The notes under the pieces were generated by a model. The model worked only from the letters and a program-made list of their open reading frames with translations, did not search any database and had not been told where the DNA came from. A program made the position numbers and the translations under genes. From Lignipirellula cremea (GTDB lineage Bacteria; Planctomycetota; Planctomycetia; Pirellulales; Pirellulaceae), in contig NZ_CP036433.1 in the NCBI RefSeq assembly GCF_007751035.1, positions 3,949,001-4,013,000 on the forward strand: 64,000 nucleotides of DNA. The letters are read 5' to 3'. Shown here piece by piece: positions 34,828 through 44,347 of this stretch (positions are counted from its first letter, which is position 1; each line of letters opens with the position of its first letter).

Positions 34828-37217
34828 ACGAATCCGAAACCCGCGCCGAACATATCGACCCCGCGCTCGCTGCGGCCGGCTGGGGCGTTGTGGAAGGCAG
34901 CCGCATCCGACGGGAATACGTCATTGTGCCGGGCCGGCTGGAAGGTTTTGGACGACGGGGGAAGGTTCTCAAAGTCGACTACGTGTTGATCTATCGCAAC
35001 ACGAAACTGGCCGTGGTTGAGGCCAAGGCCTGGGAAGAACCGCTGACCCTGGGCGTCGCCCAGGCGAAGAACTACGCCGACAAGCTGGAGATTCGCTTTG
35101 CCTACGCCAGCAACGGCCAAGGCGTCTACGGCATGGATCTGCAGGAGGGGACCGAAGGCGAGCTGCCCGGCTTCCCCACGCCGGAAGAGTTGTGGAACAG
35201 GACGTTCGCCGTCGCCGATGCCTGGCGGGACCGCTTCGCCGCCGTGCCGTTTGAGGACCGCGGCGGTTATTTCGAAGGCCGTTACTATCAGGATCTGGCG
35301 ATCGATCGCGTGCTGGAGGCGATCGCCGGCGGGCAAGACCGCATCCTGCTGACTCTGGCGACCGGGACCGGCAAGACGTTTATCGCCTTCCAGCTGGCCT
35401 GGAAGATGTTTCAAAGCCGCTGGAACCTGCCCGACTGGAAAGCGGGCCGCGAGCCGAGCCGGCGGCCGCGCATCCTGTTCCTGGCCGATCGGAACATCCT
35501 GGCGGACCAGGCATTTAATGCTTTCTCCGCCTTCCCCGAAGACGCCCTGGTGCGGATCGAACCGGGAGAAATCAAAAAGAAGGGCCGCGTTCCGACCAAC
35601 GGCAGTCTGTTCTTTACGATCTTTCAAACCTTCATGTGCGGGCCGCCGCAGGACGGTCAGCCTTCGCCCTACTTTGGCGACTATCCGCCCGACTTTTTCG
35701 ACTTTATCGTGATCGACGAATGCCACCGCGGCGGCGCCCAGGACGAAAGCAACTGGCGGGGAATCCTGGAGTACTTCGCCCCGGCCGTGCAACTCGGTCT
35801 GACGGCCACGCCCAAACGGCGGGATAACGTCGACACCTACCGTTACTTCGGCGAGCCGGTATTTATCTACTCGCTCAAAGACGGAATCAACGACGGCTTC
35901 TTGACGCCGTTCAAGGTCAAGCAGATCTCCACCACGCTGGACGAGTACGTTTACACCTCGGACGATCTGGTCGTCGAAGGGGAAATTGAAGCCGGCAAGC
36001 GTTACGAAGAAAAGGACTTCAATCGGATCATCGAAATCAAAGAACGCGAGCAGAAGCGGGTGGAGATCTTCATGCAGCAGATCGACCATCGCGAGAAAAC
36101 GCTCGTCTTCTGCGCAACGCAGCTCCACGCGCTGGCGGTGCGCGACCTGATCAACCAGATCACCATCAGCGGCGACCCGAACTACTGCCAGCGGGTGACG
36201 GCCGACGACGGGGCGCTGGGCGAACAGCATTTGAAGGCCTTCCAAGACAACGAAAGAACCATTCCCACGATCCTCACCACGTCGCAAAAGCTGTCGACGG
36301 GAGTCGACGCCCGGAACATCCGCAACATTGTCCTGATGCGGCCGATCAACTCCATGATTGAGTTCAAGCAGATCATCGGGCGGGGAACGCGACTGTACGA
36401 CGGCAAAGACTATTTCACGATCTACGATTTCGTCGAGGCCCACCAGCACTTTAGCGACCCGGAATGGGACGGCGAACCGCTGGAGCCCGAAGCATGCGGC
36501 GCCTGTGGGCAGCGTCCCTGCGTCTGTGAGCGGCCTGCGCCGGCGCCTTGCCAGGATTGCGGCGAGCGGCCCTGCGTCTGCGAGAAAGGCCCTTGTGAGC
36601 GATGTGGGCAGGCCAAGTGCGAGTGCAAGAAGAAAGCGACTGTCCAGCTGGCCGACGGCAAGGGACGAGCGATCCAGCACATGATGTCGACCAGCTACTG
36701 GCATCCTGACGGCACGCCGATGTCGGCTGCGGAATTCATGCAGTCCCTGTACGGCGAATTGCCGAATTTCTTCCAGAACGAGGCCGAGCTACGCATCCTG
36801 TGGAGTGCGCCCGACACGCGGTCCAGGCTTCTGGAAGGGCTGGCTGAGAAAGGCTTTGGCGCCGAACAGATGGCAGAGATGCAGCGGATCATCGACGCCG
36901 ACAAGTGCGACCTGTTCGACGTGCTGGCCTATGTCGCCTACGCGCTCCCCACGCTGACCCGCGAGCAGCGTGCCGCGACGGCAAAGGTCGAGATCAACGC
37001 CCACTTCGATGCGAAGCAGCAAGCCTTCCTGGACTTCGTGCTGGCCCACTACGTCAGCGAAGGGGTGGGGGAACTGGACCAGGACAAGCTGACTCCGCTC
37101 CTGCGGCTGAAATACAACAACTCGATCGCCGACGCCGTGGCGGACCTGGGCCGTCCCGAAAAGATCGGGCAAGTGTTTGCCGGCTTCCAGCAGTACCTTT
37201 ATCGAGGAGTGGCGTAA
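34824..37217 (+). CDS. hsdR: Type I restriction endonuclease subunit HsdR with Cys-rich insert
   Basis: A 797-residue protein starting at GTG 34824, overlapping the previous stop (GTGA). The nuclease domain has DYVLIYRNTKLAVVEAKAW (the D...ExK core). The translocase has TLATGTGKT (about residue 178), DECHRGG (DEAD-like), TATPKR, and LTTSQKLSTGVD plus QIIGRGTRL in the second RecA fold. Unusually, residues about 556-602 carry repeated CxxC-type units (CGACGQRPCVCE, CQDCGERPCVCE, CERCGQAKCECK) that look like a zinc-binding insert. The rest is a helical C-terminal domain for HsdM contact. Confidence 0.93.
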   Translation: MNESETRAEHIDPALAAAGWGVVEGSRIRREYVIVPGRLEGFGRRGKVLKVDYVLIYRNTKLAVVEAKAWEEPLTLGVAQAKNYADKLEIRFAYASNGQGVYGMDLQEGTEGELPGFPTPEELWNRTFAVADAWRDRFAAVPFEDRGGYFEGRYYQDLAIDRVLEAIAGGQDRILLTLATGTGKTFIAFQLAWKMFQSRWNLPDWKAGREPSRRPRILFLADRNILADQAFNAFSAFPEDALVRIEPGEIKKKGRVPTNGSLFFTIFQTFMCGPPQDGQPSPYFGDYPPDFFDFIVIDECHRGGAQDESNWRGILEYFAPAVQLGLTATPKRRDNVDTYRYFGEPVFIYSLKDGINDGFLTPFKVKQISTTLDEYVYTSDDLVVEGEIEAGKRYEEKDFNRIIEIKEREQKRVEIFMQQIDHREKTLVFCATQLHALAVRDLINQITISGDPNYCQRVTADDGALGEQHLKAFQDNERTIPTILTTSQKLSTGVDARNIRNIVLMRPINSMIEFKQIIGRGTRLYDGKDYFTIYDFVEAHQHFSDPEWDGEPLEPEACGACGQRPCVCERPAPAPCQDCGERPCVCEKGPCERCGQAKCECKKKATVQLADGKGRAIQHMMSTSYWHPDGTPMSAAEFMQSLYGELPNFFQNEAELRILWSAPDTRSRLLEGLAEKGFGAEQMAEMQRIIDADKCDLFDVLAYVAYALPTLTREQRAATAKVEINAHFDAKQQAFLDFVLAHYVSEGVGELDQDKLTPLLRLKYNNSIADAVADLGRPEKIGQVFAGFQQYLYRGVA

Positions 37218-37362
37218 AACGTCGGTGGTTTACCTGTCCACTATTTGTCGACAACAGGGCCTGCTGTCGGCGAGTTGGCAAGCTGTGCCTCCCCATGACG
37301 TCCAGCCTCTCGATGTATATCCGTCGCTGGGAATTTTTCAAGATCTTCGGGCGATCCCGGAA

Positions 37363-39135
37363 TCACTCGCCATACAGTTCGTGGACGTACTGTCGATCAG
37401 CGTCGCTTAGTTTATCGAGAGGGACTTCAACTACTGTACCGTCGACGTTCTGGAGGGACACTTTGTCCTGAACGTACCCTGCTAGTCGGGCTTCGAGTTT
37501 GTAACCGCCGGTGCGGGCGTTCCATTCTCTCGACGACAGTTGGAGGGCGGGAGGCAGGTCTGAACCGTTGATGTTGGCAAGCCACGCCTTCGCCTGCTCT
37601 GCGGCGAACGACTCAGGGTGTTCATTAATTACTTCGGTGAATCGCTCCTTTGCAGCGGAAGACTTAGCGGCCCAAAGGTTTTTCGCCAGGACCAGCTTTC
37701 GGCGAGCGATCGTATCCTCCTCGCGCGGAGCCGCGAGTCCACGGGCGAGATTCTCTGTTTTTTTAAGCTGCTTTTCCAAAGTTTTCAACTGCGCGAGCAA
37801 ACCATTGCGTGTGGACTCTGCCTGAGTGAGGAAATCCAAGTAGGGCTGCTGCTTTACCAGGATTGGGGCCAGCTTGTTGTCGGCAATGAATGTCTTCTGG
37901 TTGACCAATTCGTTGATGCGGCCCTCAAACTGGGTTCGCATAAGTTCGTGGCGGCGAAGCGCCTCCTTACTGAGTGACTCATAGCGGAGGGTCGTGATTT
38001 GATGATCAGCTCGGTAGGAGTCGAGGAGCGTTTGCTGATCTGTTCCCTGACCGAATTGTCTCTGCCGTTGATACGTACTGTCCAGCTGGGCGATTTCTGC
38101 CGCATACTGCTGCCGGAGCTGAGCGATCGTCAAGCCTATCTGGCGATTGGCGGCGGCAAGTTGGCCTTGCTGTCGCAAACCCTCCTGATTCAAATTGGCG
38201 ATCTGAGCCGTAAAGACAGCCGCCTCGGCTTTCGCCGACAGGTAGGCGGCGCGACCCGGATGCCTCAATGCTTCTTCTTCAACCTGGGCCTCGAAGTTTG
38301 CGATGTGTACTCGCCATCTTTCCAACTCCGCCATAGCGTCGGCAATATCGCCATCACGTTCTCGCCGTTCCACCTCGTATGAATCCGTGGACGGGGCCTC
38401 CGTTTCTTTCTTGGTTTCCCGAGGGGGAGGCAATTTCGAGAAAGGCAGCGACTCCCGCGGCGCTGCAACCGCGAGCGAGGACACGTGCGCAGCCAGCACG
38501 GCAAAGTTCAGATTCTCGCCCCGGAGGAGTTTGAATGTATTCACGCCGACAACCTGGCCGGCTTCATTGACAAGCGGCCCGCCGCTATTGCCTGACGAAA
38601 CCGGTGCTGAGGTCTGGATCCAATCCGCATCCAGATCGTATCCCATTTCTTTTCGATACGGGTCGCGATCACCGTCTGCGAGCATTCTTTGCAATTCGCT
38701 TCCAGTGCGAGTAGCGCTCACAATACCGTCGCTTACGGAACCTTCCAGCCCCAGGGGCGCGCCAAAGGCGAAGACCTTGTCTCCCTTATCAGGCGGGCGG
38801 GCTGCAAGGGGCAGCGGCACGACACCTTCGGGATTCTTTGCTACCACCAACAGAGCGAGGTCCTTGCCCTGGGAGATTGCTCGAAACCCGATTGCAGGAA
38901 CAGAAGACTTGTCATGGAAGATGATGTTCACTTCACCAGCGCCTTCAATGACGTGGTAGTTTGTCGCGATGGTCCCGTCGCGGTCGATGAAGAAGCCGCT
39001 TCCGGTTCCGCGTCCCGGCACTTGGATCGTGACCACTGAACTCTCAACTCGCTCAAAGAACGACGGCGTTTCGTCAGCGGCGACGGAAGTTGAGACGCAA
39101 ATAGTGGCTGCAATCAGCATTAACCGTGGATTCAT
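37363..39135 (-). CDS. Secreted HtrA-like serine protease with coiled coil and SHD1 domain
   Basis: A 590-residue protein. ATG 39135 gives a signal peptide (MNPRLMLIAATICVSTSVAA). The trypsin-like domain (about 25-225) has all three catalytic residues: His in TNYHVIEGA, Asp in GKDLALLVV, Ser in SSGNSGGPLV. A 250-residue helical coiled region follows (QLRQQYAAEIAQLDSTYQRQ). The C-terminus (REWNARTGGYKLEARLAGYV, VPLDKLSDADRQYV) is an SHD1 domain, common in planctomycete exported proteins. No PDZ is visible. It is leftward, convergent with hsdR, and looks like chromosomal-type cargo in the island. Confidence 0.85.
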   Translation of the reverse strand: MNPRLMLIAATICVSTSVAADETPSFFERVESSVVTIQVPGRGTGSGFFIDRDGTIATNYHVIEGAGEVNIIFHDKSSVPAIGFRAISQGKDLALLVVAKNPEGVVPLPLAARPPDKGDKVFAFGAPLGLEGSVSDGIVSATRTGSELQRMLADGDRDPYRKEMGYDLDADWIQTSAPVSSGNSGGPLVNEAGQVVGVNTFKLLRGENLNFAVLAAHVSSLAVAAPRESLPFSKLPPPRETKKETEAPSTDSYEVERRERDGDIADAMAELERWRVHIANFEAQVEEEALRHPGRAAYLSAKAEAAVFTAQIANLNQEGLRQQGQLAAANRQIGLTIAQLRQQYAAEIAQLDSTYQRQRQFGQGTDQQTLLDSYRADHQITTLRYESLSKEALRRHELMRTQFEGRINELVNQKTFIADNKLAPILVKQQPYLDFLTQAESTRNGLLAQLKTLEKQLKKTENLARGLAAPREEDTIARRKLVLAKNLWAAKSSAAKERFTEVINEHPESFAAEQAKAWLANINGSDLPPALQLSSREWNARTGGYKLEARLAGYVQDKVSLQNVDGTVVEVPLDKLSDADRQYVHELYGE

Positions 39136-39225
39136 CGCGTCTGCCCTCTGCTCTAAAAGTCTGAATTTGGCGGCGTTCGCCTCCCCCGAAAGTGTAGTCG
39201 ATGCGTTACGACGGTTCAACGCGAA

Positions 39226-39684
39226 TCAATGACTCGCCTGTTTACGGCGTTCAAAGTTTTGGAGTTCGTGGAGAAGTTCATCGTCGCTCATCTCGCAGAC
39301 CTTGGGGCTGCTTTGGTCGAGGAACTGCATTAGGCGGAACAGCACTTCGTAGCAGCGAAATTTGGCGAGTCCGCGGGCCTGGGAATGGTAGTTGACCCAG
39401 GCGTCCGCAAGGCCCTGGTGGCCGCCGAACTGCTCGAGCATGGCGCCGACGATTTGCTGGATTTGCTCCCGGCTGGCGCCCTGGGCGCGGCGAAAGAAGG
39501 CGTTGAGGCGGGCGTGGGTGCGATCCTGTCGGGCGGCAGCGCGACGGACCCGTTCGGCCCGGTTGTGGCAACTGCGGCAGTCGGAAAGCCGGACGTTACT
39601 ATCGCGGCGCCGGCGGCGGAACTGGTCGAGCGACAACTCCCGGTGGCAGCAGCGACAGGATCTGCGGTCGATGGGATGCGTCAT
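39226..39684 (-). CDS. Small zinc-finger-like protein
   Basis: A 152-residue protein starting at ATG 39684. Its N-terminus has two Cys pairs (CRCCHRELSLDQFRRR and CRSCHNRAERV), as in HNH-associated or phage-type zinc fingers. The remainder is helical (REQIQQIVGAMLEQFGGHQG, WVNYHSQARGLAKFRCYEV). It probably binds nucleic acid; no catalytic HNH residues are clear. It lies 90 bp upstream of the protease gene in the same direction. Confidence 0.65.
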   Translation of the reverse strand: MTHPIDRRSCRCCHRELSLDQFRRRRRDSNVRLSDCRSCHNRAERVRRAAARQDRTHARLNAFFRRAQGASREQIQQIVGAMLEQFGGHQGLADAWVNYHSQARGLAKFRCYEVLFRLMQFLDQSSPKVCEMSDDELLHELQNFERRKQASH

Positions 39685-39960
39685 GATGGATGCTTTCGTA
39701 TATACGACAGCGCCGGTCAAGCGGCCGCAGGGATACTTTCCTCCCGGCCCTGGAGCGGCCTAACTTCAATCCCAATAAAATTTTACGCTATGCTGAAACT
39801 GAAGTGAACCACTCTGCGCACCATGCGCGGTACTGTAGTTGAACCATCGGGAAGCCACGGCGGGTTGCAAACCACCGCGGCAAGCGGCTGAGCCGGACGG
39901 GGCGTTCTTGCCTTCTCTCCGTTCGGCTCGACCGGCCCGATCCCACAGAAAGGCGAGATC

Positions 39961-40719
39961 GTGTCGGACTCTTTACGGCCGGAGAGCGGTTCCCCTGCGC
40001 CAGATCCCTTTGGCGTTCCGCAGCGTCAGATGCTCTTCAATAGTATCTTTGCCAACATCGGCTCACTTGCTGATGATCAAAAAAGGCAGCTAAAGGAACT
40101 GCATGGATCAGGTCTGTCGCACTCTGAGCAGAACGACATCGACGAAAAAAACCTGGAAAAGCTAAAAAAGGCGATCGATGACGCGATCGAAAAAGCTATC
40201 GGGTTTGAGCGGCGCCGCGCAGAGTATCTTCGCGGTAGAAGGGAGATTGCTCCAAAAGAATTCGCCGAAGCGGCAGGAGACGATCGTGGGGTGTGGTGGG
40301 GGAATCAATTCAAGTTGCTTCAGCAGTATGCAGGAATGCCGCCGTCTATCGTTGTGGACTTGATCCAAGCGTGCGCGGAAATTTGGGCGGACTTGATCAT
40401 CGAAGCCGGCAACGCGGAGCCTCCTGAGAATGAAGCCGAGCCGATCCAGACTGTCGCCCATTCAGTCGACTTTCGGTCGTTGCAATGGTTCGGCACGCCC
40501 TACACGTTTACCGCAAATCAAGCCCCGGTCGTGCGCCTGCTATACGAACACTGGAAAACCGGTACGCCCGAGGTAGGCGACGAAACACTGCTTTCCGCCG
40601 TCGATCCCGAAGCCCCGCCTGCCCGCATTGATACCCTTTTTCGAGACCACCCCGCTTGGGGAGTGATGATCGTGCGGGGCAGTACAAAAGGGACGCGACG
40701 TCTCGCGAAACCTGAATAA
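39961..40719 (+). CDS. Hypothetical protein, possible winged-helix C-terminus
   Basis: A 252-residue protein with GTG start at 39961 (AAAGGCGAGATC before it). It has a helical middle (EKNLEKLKKAIDDAIEKAIG). The C-terminal part RSLQWFGTPYTFTANQAPVV, LLYEHWKTGTPEVGDETLLS and DHPAWGVMIV resembles a winged-helix domain found in other planctomycete mobile elements. It is the first gene of the right-hand rightward block. Regulatory role is suspected only. Confidence 0.6.
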   Translation: MSDSLRPESGSPAPDPFGVPQRQMLFNSIFANIGSLADDQKRQLKELHGSGLSHSEQNDIDEKNLEKLKKAIDDAIEKAIGFERRRAEYLRGRREIAPKEFAEAAGDDRGVWWGNQFKLLQQYAGMPPSIVVDLIQACAEIWADLIIEAGNAEPPENEAEPIQTVAHSVDFRSLQWFGTPYTFTANQAPVVRLLYEHWKTGTPEVGDETLLSAVDPEAPPARIDTLFRDHPAWGVMIVRGSTKGTRRLAKPE

Positions 40720-40836
40720 AACGTCTAGCGCGCAGCAAACTCATCATTTAGCGCACAGGTAGCGCACATCGTTTTTTCTAACATTCATCGCGTGCTGGCT
40801 GCTTTGGCCAGCTGTTCTCTAATTGAGGAAATTGCG

Positions 40837-41034
40837 ATGGATGAATTGTTGTCACTTTCTCGACTTGCGCGGCGACTGGGGGTCACCCAGCAGTGGTTGC
40901 GAAGCCAAGCTGACGCTGGAAACCTTCCCTGCCTGATCGCTGGCAAACGCTACCTTTTCAGTCTCGCCGCAGTTGAAACGGCCCTAGCCGCCAAAGCTGC
41001 CGAAACGCGACAAGGGGGGCACGATGAACTCTAG
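40837..41034 (+). CDS. Excisionase-like HTH protein
   Basis: A 65-residue protein. ATG 40837 has GAGGAAATTGCG before it. SLSRLARRLGVTQQWLRSQA then AGNLPCLIAGKRYLFSLAAV is the MerR/Xis-like winged helix layout of helix-turn-helix and a beta wing. Its end overlaps the next gene by 11 bp. Such small proteins assist element excision or act as repressors. Confidence 0.75.
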   Translation: MDELLSLSRLARRLGVTQQWLRSQADAGNLPCLIAGKRYLFSLAAVETALAAKAAETRQGGHDEL

Positions 41035-41227
41035 CACCCCCGCGAAACCGCTGCTCTTGCTGACGCCTCAACAGGCGGCCGACGCCCTGGCAATCAGCCC
41101 ACGCAAGTTGTGGGCGATGACCGCTTCGGGCGAGATTCCGCACGTCCGACTGGGGCGATGCGTTCGCTATCCGGTCGATGTCCTTCAACGGTGGATCGAA
41201 GAGAACAAGAAGGGGGGTGAGCGATGA
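41024..41227 (+). CDS. Excisionase/AlpA-like HTH protein
   Basis: A 67-residue protein with LTPQQAADALAISPRKLWAM and SGEIPHVRLGRCVRYPVDVL then QRWIEENK. This is the HTH_17 (AlpA/Xis) pattern. It overlaps both the gene before (11 bp) and the primase gene after it (ATGA). Two such proteins in tandem may form the recombination-directionality factor and a regulator. Confidence 0.8.
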   Translation: MNSSTPAKPLLLLTPQQAADALAISPRKLWAMTASGEIPHVRLGRCVRYPVDVLQRWIEENKKGGER

Positions 41228-42132
41228 GACGCGATACTCCCTGGCGGCGTGTGACGCGGGCGGAGCGCTGTCCAATCTGCGACAAACCCGACTGGTGTTT
41301 GGTGAACGGGCCGACGGGCAATCCTACGGAGGCGATCTGTGCTCGCAACGAATCCGACAAAATAGTCAAGTCCGACAAGGGACTTGAAAACGTCGGCTGG
41401 CTGCATCGGCTGCAAGTTGATGACGCCTGGCGGCCCCAACGAGTGCGGACGGTGCGCGTGGCGCCCCCGGCCCCGACGGCGCAGTCGGATTTGACGGCGC
41501 TGGCCGAGCGGTCCGAAACGGCGATCGGCCTCGACGCTCTGGGCCGCCTGGCGGACTCCCTGGGACTGTCTGTCGCGTCTCTGCAGCGGCTGGGGGTTGG
41601 CTGGTCGGCCGAGCATGGGGCGACGACCTGGCCGATGAGAGACGTCACCGGCGTCGTGCTGGGGATTCGGCTACGGCTGGCCAGCGGCCGCAAGTTCGCG
41701 GTGCGCGGCGGACACGAGGGACTGTTCTTGCCACGCGATCTCCCTGATGGCGGTGTGCTGCTCATCTGCGAGGGACCGACCGACACGGCGGCGATGGTCG
41801 AATTGGGTTTCGCGGCTGTCGGGCGTCCGAACTGCACGGGCGGCGTTCGCCTGCTGGTCGATCTTGTGCGGTGCCGCTCCGCCGGCGAAGTGGTGATCGT
41901 CGCCGACATAGACCCCCACGGCGCAGGACGCCGCGGCGCAGACAGCCTGGCGGCCGTCCTGGTCGCCTACTCGACTACGGTGCGCGTCATCGAGCCGGGA
42001 ATAGGCAAGGACGCCCGTGAGTGGTTGCAACGCGGAGGGACCCGGGCTGATGTTCTGACAGCGATCGACGCCGCACCCGTGCGGCAGTTGTTGGTCCAAA
42101 CGAGAAAGGTAGGACCCGATGCCCGACGATAG
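41224..42132 (+). CDS. Toprim-domain primase-like protein
   Basis: A 302-residue protein. An N-terminal zinc-binding motif (CPICDKPDWCL then AICARN) precedes a linker and a Toprim domain: LLICEGPTDTAAMVELG (catalytic Glu) and VVIVADIDPHGAGRRGADSL (DxD). This is the phage/plasmid primase layout without a helicase domain. It overlaps the next gene by 14 bp, and the two probably form a primase-helicase pair for element replication. Confidence 0.85.
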   Translation: MRRDTPWRRVTRAERCPICDKPDWCLVNGPTGNPTEAICARNESDKIVKSDKGLENVGWLHRLQVDDAWRPQRVRTVRVAPPAPTAQSDLTALAERSETAIGLDALGRLADSLGLSVASLQRLGVGWSAEHGATTWPMRDVTGVVLGIRLRLASGRKFAVRGGHEGLFLPRDLPDGGVLLICEGPTDTAAMVELGFAAVGRPNCTGGVRLLVDLVRCRSAGEVVIVADIDPHGAGRRGADSLAAVLVAYSTTVRVIEPGIGKDAREWLQRGGTRADVLTAIDAAPVRQLLVQTRKVGPDARR

Positions 42133-43576
42133 CGGATTGACAATTGACTACGCCCCGAGCGGGCGCAACGGGACGGCGACTCTGACGGCGCATTTGAACG
42201 GCGTGCCAATCGCGTTTGATACAGTAAATCTCGCGAAGCAATCGGCCCGCGCGAAGTTCGCGGCGCAGGTTTGCGACGGCCGACAGGGCATCGACGCCGC
42301 GGCAGTCGAAGGCGACTTGCTGAAAATTGGAGCTGACTTGGCGAGCCAGGCCAGAACAGCGAGCGATAGCGAACCTGATTCGACGGCGGACGATCGGTTG
42401 GCGGCGATGCCAAAGTCAATCCTCGCCGAAGCCAACGCCATGCTAAGAGACAAGCACCTGACGAAGCGAATCATCGACGATGTGGCGTCGATGGGCGTGG
42501 CTGGCGAGCGCGAATTGGTCGCGACGGTCTATCTTGTCGGCGTGTCGCGACTGCTCGACAAGCCCCTGGCGGCGATTGTGCAAGGGCTGTCGTCGTCGGG
42601 CAAGAGCTACGTGCCCGAACTCGTGGCCTCTCTGTTTCCTCCCGAAGCTGTGTTGCTGGCGACGCAGCAAACGCCGCAGGCGTTGTTCTACATGCCGGCT
42701 GGCAGCTTGTCGCATCGGTTCATCGTCGCAGGCGAGCGCTCGCGCATGGAGCAAGACGACGCCGCCGAAGCGACTCGGGCGCTACGCGAAATGTTATCGG
42801 CGGGCAAGCTGTCCAAGTTGATCCCGATGAAAATCGACGGTCGGATGGAAACGAAGCTTATCGAGCAAGACGGTCCCATCGCTTACATCGAATCAACGAC
42901 CCTTAAAAAGATCTTTGATGAGGATGCAAACCGTTGCCTTATGTTGAACACCGATGAACGGCCCGAGCAAACGCGGCGCATCGTGGCGACGATGGCCAAG
43001 CGGTACGTCGACGGCGTGCGCGGCGGTGATTCCCAGCGGATCGTGGATCGCCATCATGCCATTCAGCGAATGTTGCAGCCGTTGCCGGTCATCATCCCTT
43101 ATGCCGATCGCATCGGCGACCTGTTCGACAGCGAACGTATCGAGGTGCGGCGAGCATTCTCGCAGCTCATGTCGATGATCCAAGCATCAGCACTGCTGCA
43201 TCAACACCAGCGGCAAATCGACGGCGGCCGGCTGATCGCGTCGGAAGACGACTATCAATTGGCGCGCCACCTTTTAACGCGGCCGTTCGCGCGAACGTTG
43301 GGCGGCGGGCTGTCGGATTCCGCGCAGCGATATTTTGAACGGCTGACGGCTTGGGCGAGTGACGACTTCACGACGACGGACGCAAAGAACAAGGAATCGG
43401 CGAGCGGTCGAGCGGTGACGGGCTGGCTGTGTGAGCTGACCGACGCGGGACTGGTCGAGCAACTGGAGCCCCACAAAGGAAGCAAACCGGCGCGGTGGCG
43501 ACTGACGGGCGAGAAGCCGGACGATGCGGCCAGCGACTGCCACGCGTTGCCAGCGGTCGAGCAAGTATTTCCATAA
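42119..43576 (+). CDS. P-loop ATPase, helicase-like partner of the primase
   Basis: A 485-residue protein with Walker A GLSSSGKSYVPEL near residue 160 and a Walker B-like IVAGERSRM. The C-terminal part has a region resembling a DNA-binding winged helix (ASGRAVTGWLCELTDAGLVE). AGGACCCG precedes the ATG inside the primase end. The family looks like the replication ATPases of integrative elements and phages, but I do not know its precise class. Confidence 0.7.
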   Translation: MPDDSGLTIDYAPSGRNGTATLTAHLNGVPIAFDTVNLAKQSARAKFAAQVCDGRQGIDAAAVEGDLLKIGADLASQARTASDSEPDSTADDRLAAMPKSILAEANAMLRDKHLTKRIIDDVASMGVAGERELVATVYLVGVSRLLDKPLAAIVQGLSSSGKSYVPELVASLFPPEAVLLATQQTPQALFYMPAGSLSHRFIVAGERSRMEQDDAAEATRALREMLSAGKLSKLIPMKIDGRMETKLIEQDGPIAYIESTTLKKIFDEDANRCLMLNTDERPEQTRRIVATMAKRYVDGVRGGDSQRIVDRHHAIQRMLQPLPVIIPYADRIGDLFDSERIEVRRAFSQLMSMIQASALLHQHQRQIDGGRLIASEDDYQLARHLLTRPFARTLGGGLSDSAQRYFERLTAWASDDFTTTDAKNKESASGRAVTGWLCELTDAGLVEQLEPHKGSKPARWRLTGEKPDDAASDCHALPAVEQVFP

Positions 43577-43792
43577 AGTCACTTCCGACAATCCGACACG
43601 GTCTAAACCACGGTGGAACAGGGTTTTTTATCGGTAGTTGGCCTGTTTGTTGGCAGTGTTCCGGCTAGCGGTTCAAGTCGTTTCGGAAGCTTGCCGGCAA
43701 ATGATCTATTTTCCAACAAATACCCCGAAAAAACGGGAAAACAGAGGTGTTCGGCTTGTTGGAATGTCGGAACTTGAGTTTGGAGTAGAAGA
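43577..43792. other. Intergenic region with TTGTTGG repeats, possible origin
   Basis: 216 bp between the replication genes and the zinc-ribbon gene. TTGTTGG occurs at 43646 and 43756 and inverted at 43713. The two direct copies extend to an imperfect 18-bp match (TTGTTGGCAGTGTTCCGG and TTGTTGGAATGTCGGAAC). Position next to primase and helicase genes would suit an origin. Weak evidence. Confidence 0.3.
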
Positions 43793-44308
43793 ATGTTGGA
43801 CCTGGAATTGATTTTCGCGCCTGACAAGGCTGCCCCTCCACTCGGCGACAGCCCGACAAACGACCTCGCCCCCTCACCGTCGGTCGATGACCTTGCATCC
43901 GAACCATGTGCCGACGTAAACGAGGCGGACGCGGAAACCCGAGAAGAACGAATCGCGATTGCCCAGGAAGGTGGTGATTGCGATCCCGTACTTGCGTTCG
44001 ACTCGTCCGACGCTGGGGCCGTCTGGCAAGCCGCATTGGACCATCTGGATGGCGATCCACGATTCCCGCCTGATTTGATGGACTCTCTGCGGACGGCCGA
44101 TGCCCGGTGGGCCGACGTACCCGAAGGTGACGATTGGGGTGAATTAATCGAAGTGATTGACCCGCCCGACCCGTGCCCGAATTGTGGAACACTGGAACGA
44201 TGGCAATCCCTGGCTGGCAACTGGCGGTGCATGCGCTGCGACCCGCCCGCTGTCGCGTTGCGACTTCGCGAACGAGCCGAAGTGATACGACGTCAAATTA
44301 AGCCTTAA
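43793..44308 (+). CDS. Hypothetical protein with C-terminal zinc ribbon
   Basis: A 171-residue acidic protein after TTTGGAGTAGAAG. The N-terminal two-thirds is low in structure signals. The C-terminus has CPNCGTLERWQSLAGNWRCM and RCDPP, a single zinc-ribbon knuckle pair, followed by a basic helix. Similar proteins occur upstream of integrases in planctomycete elements. Unknown function. Confidence 0.65.
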   Translation: MLDLELIFAPDKAAPPLGDSPTNDLAPSPSVDDLASEPCADVNEADAETREERIAIAQEGGDCDPVLAFDSSDAGAVWQAALDHLDGDPRFPPDLMDSLRTADARWADVPEGDDWGELIEVIDPPDPCPNCGTLERWQSLAGNWRCMRCDPPAVALRLRERAEVIRRQIKP

Positions 44309-44347
44309 ACACTGGACTTGAAGACCAGCACCCGGTAGGATGAAATA

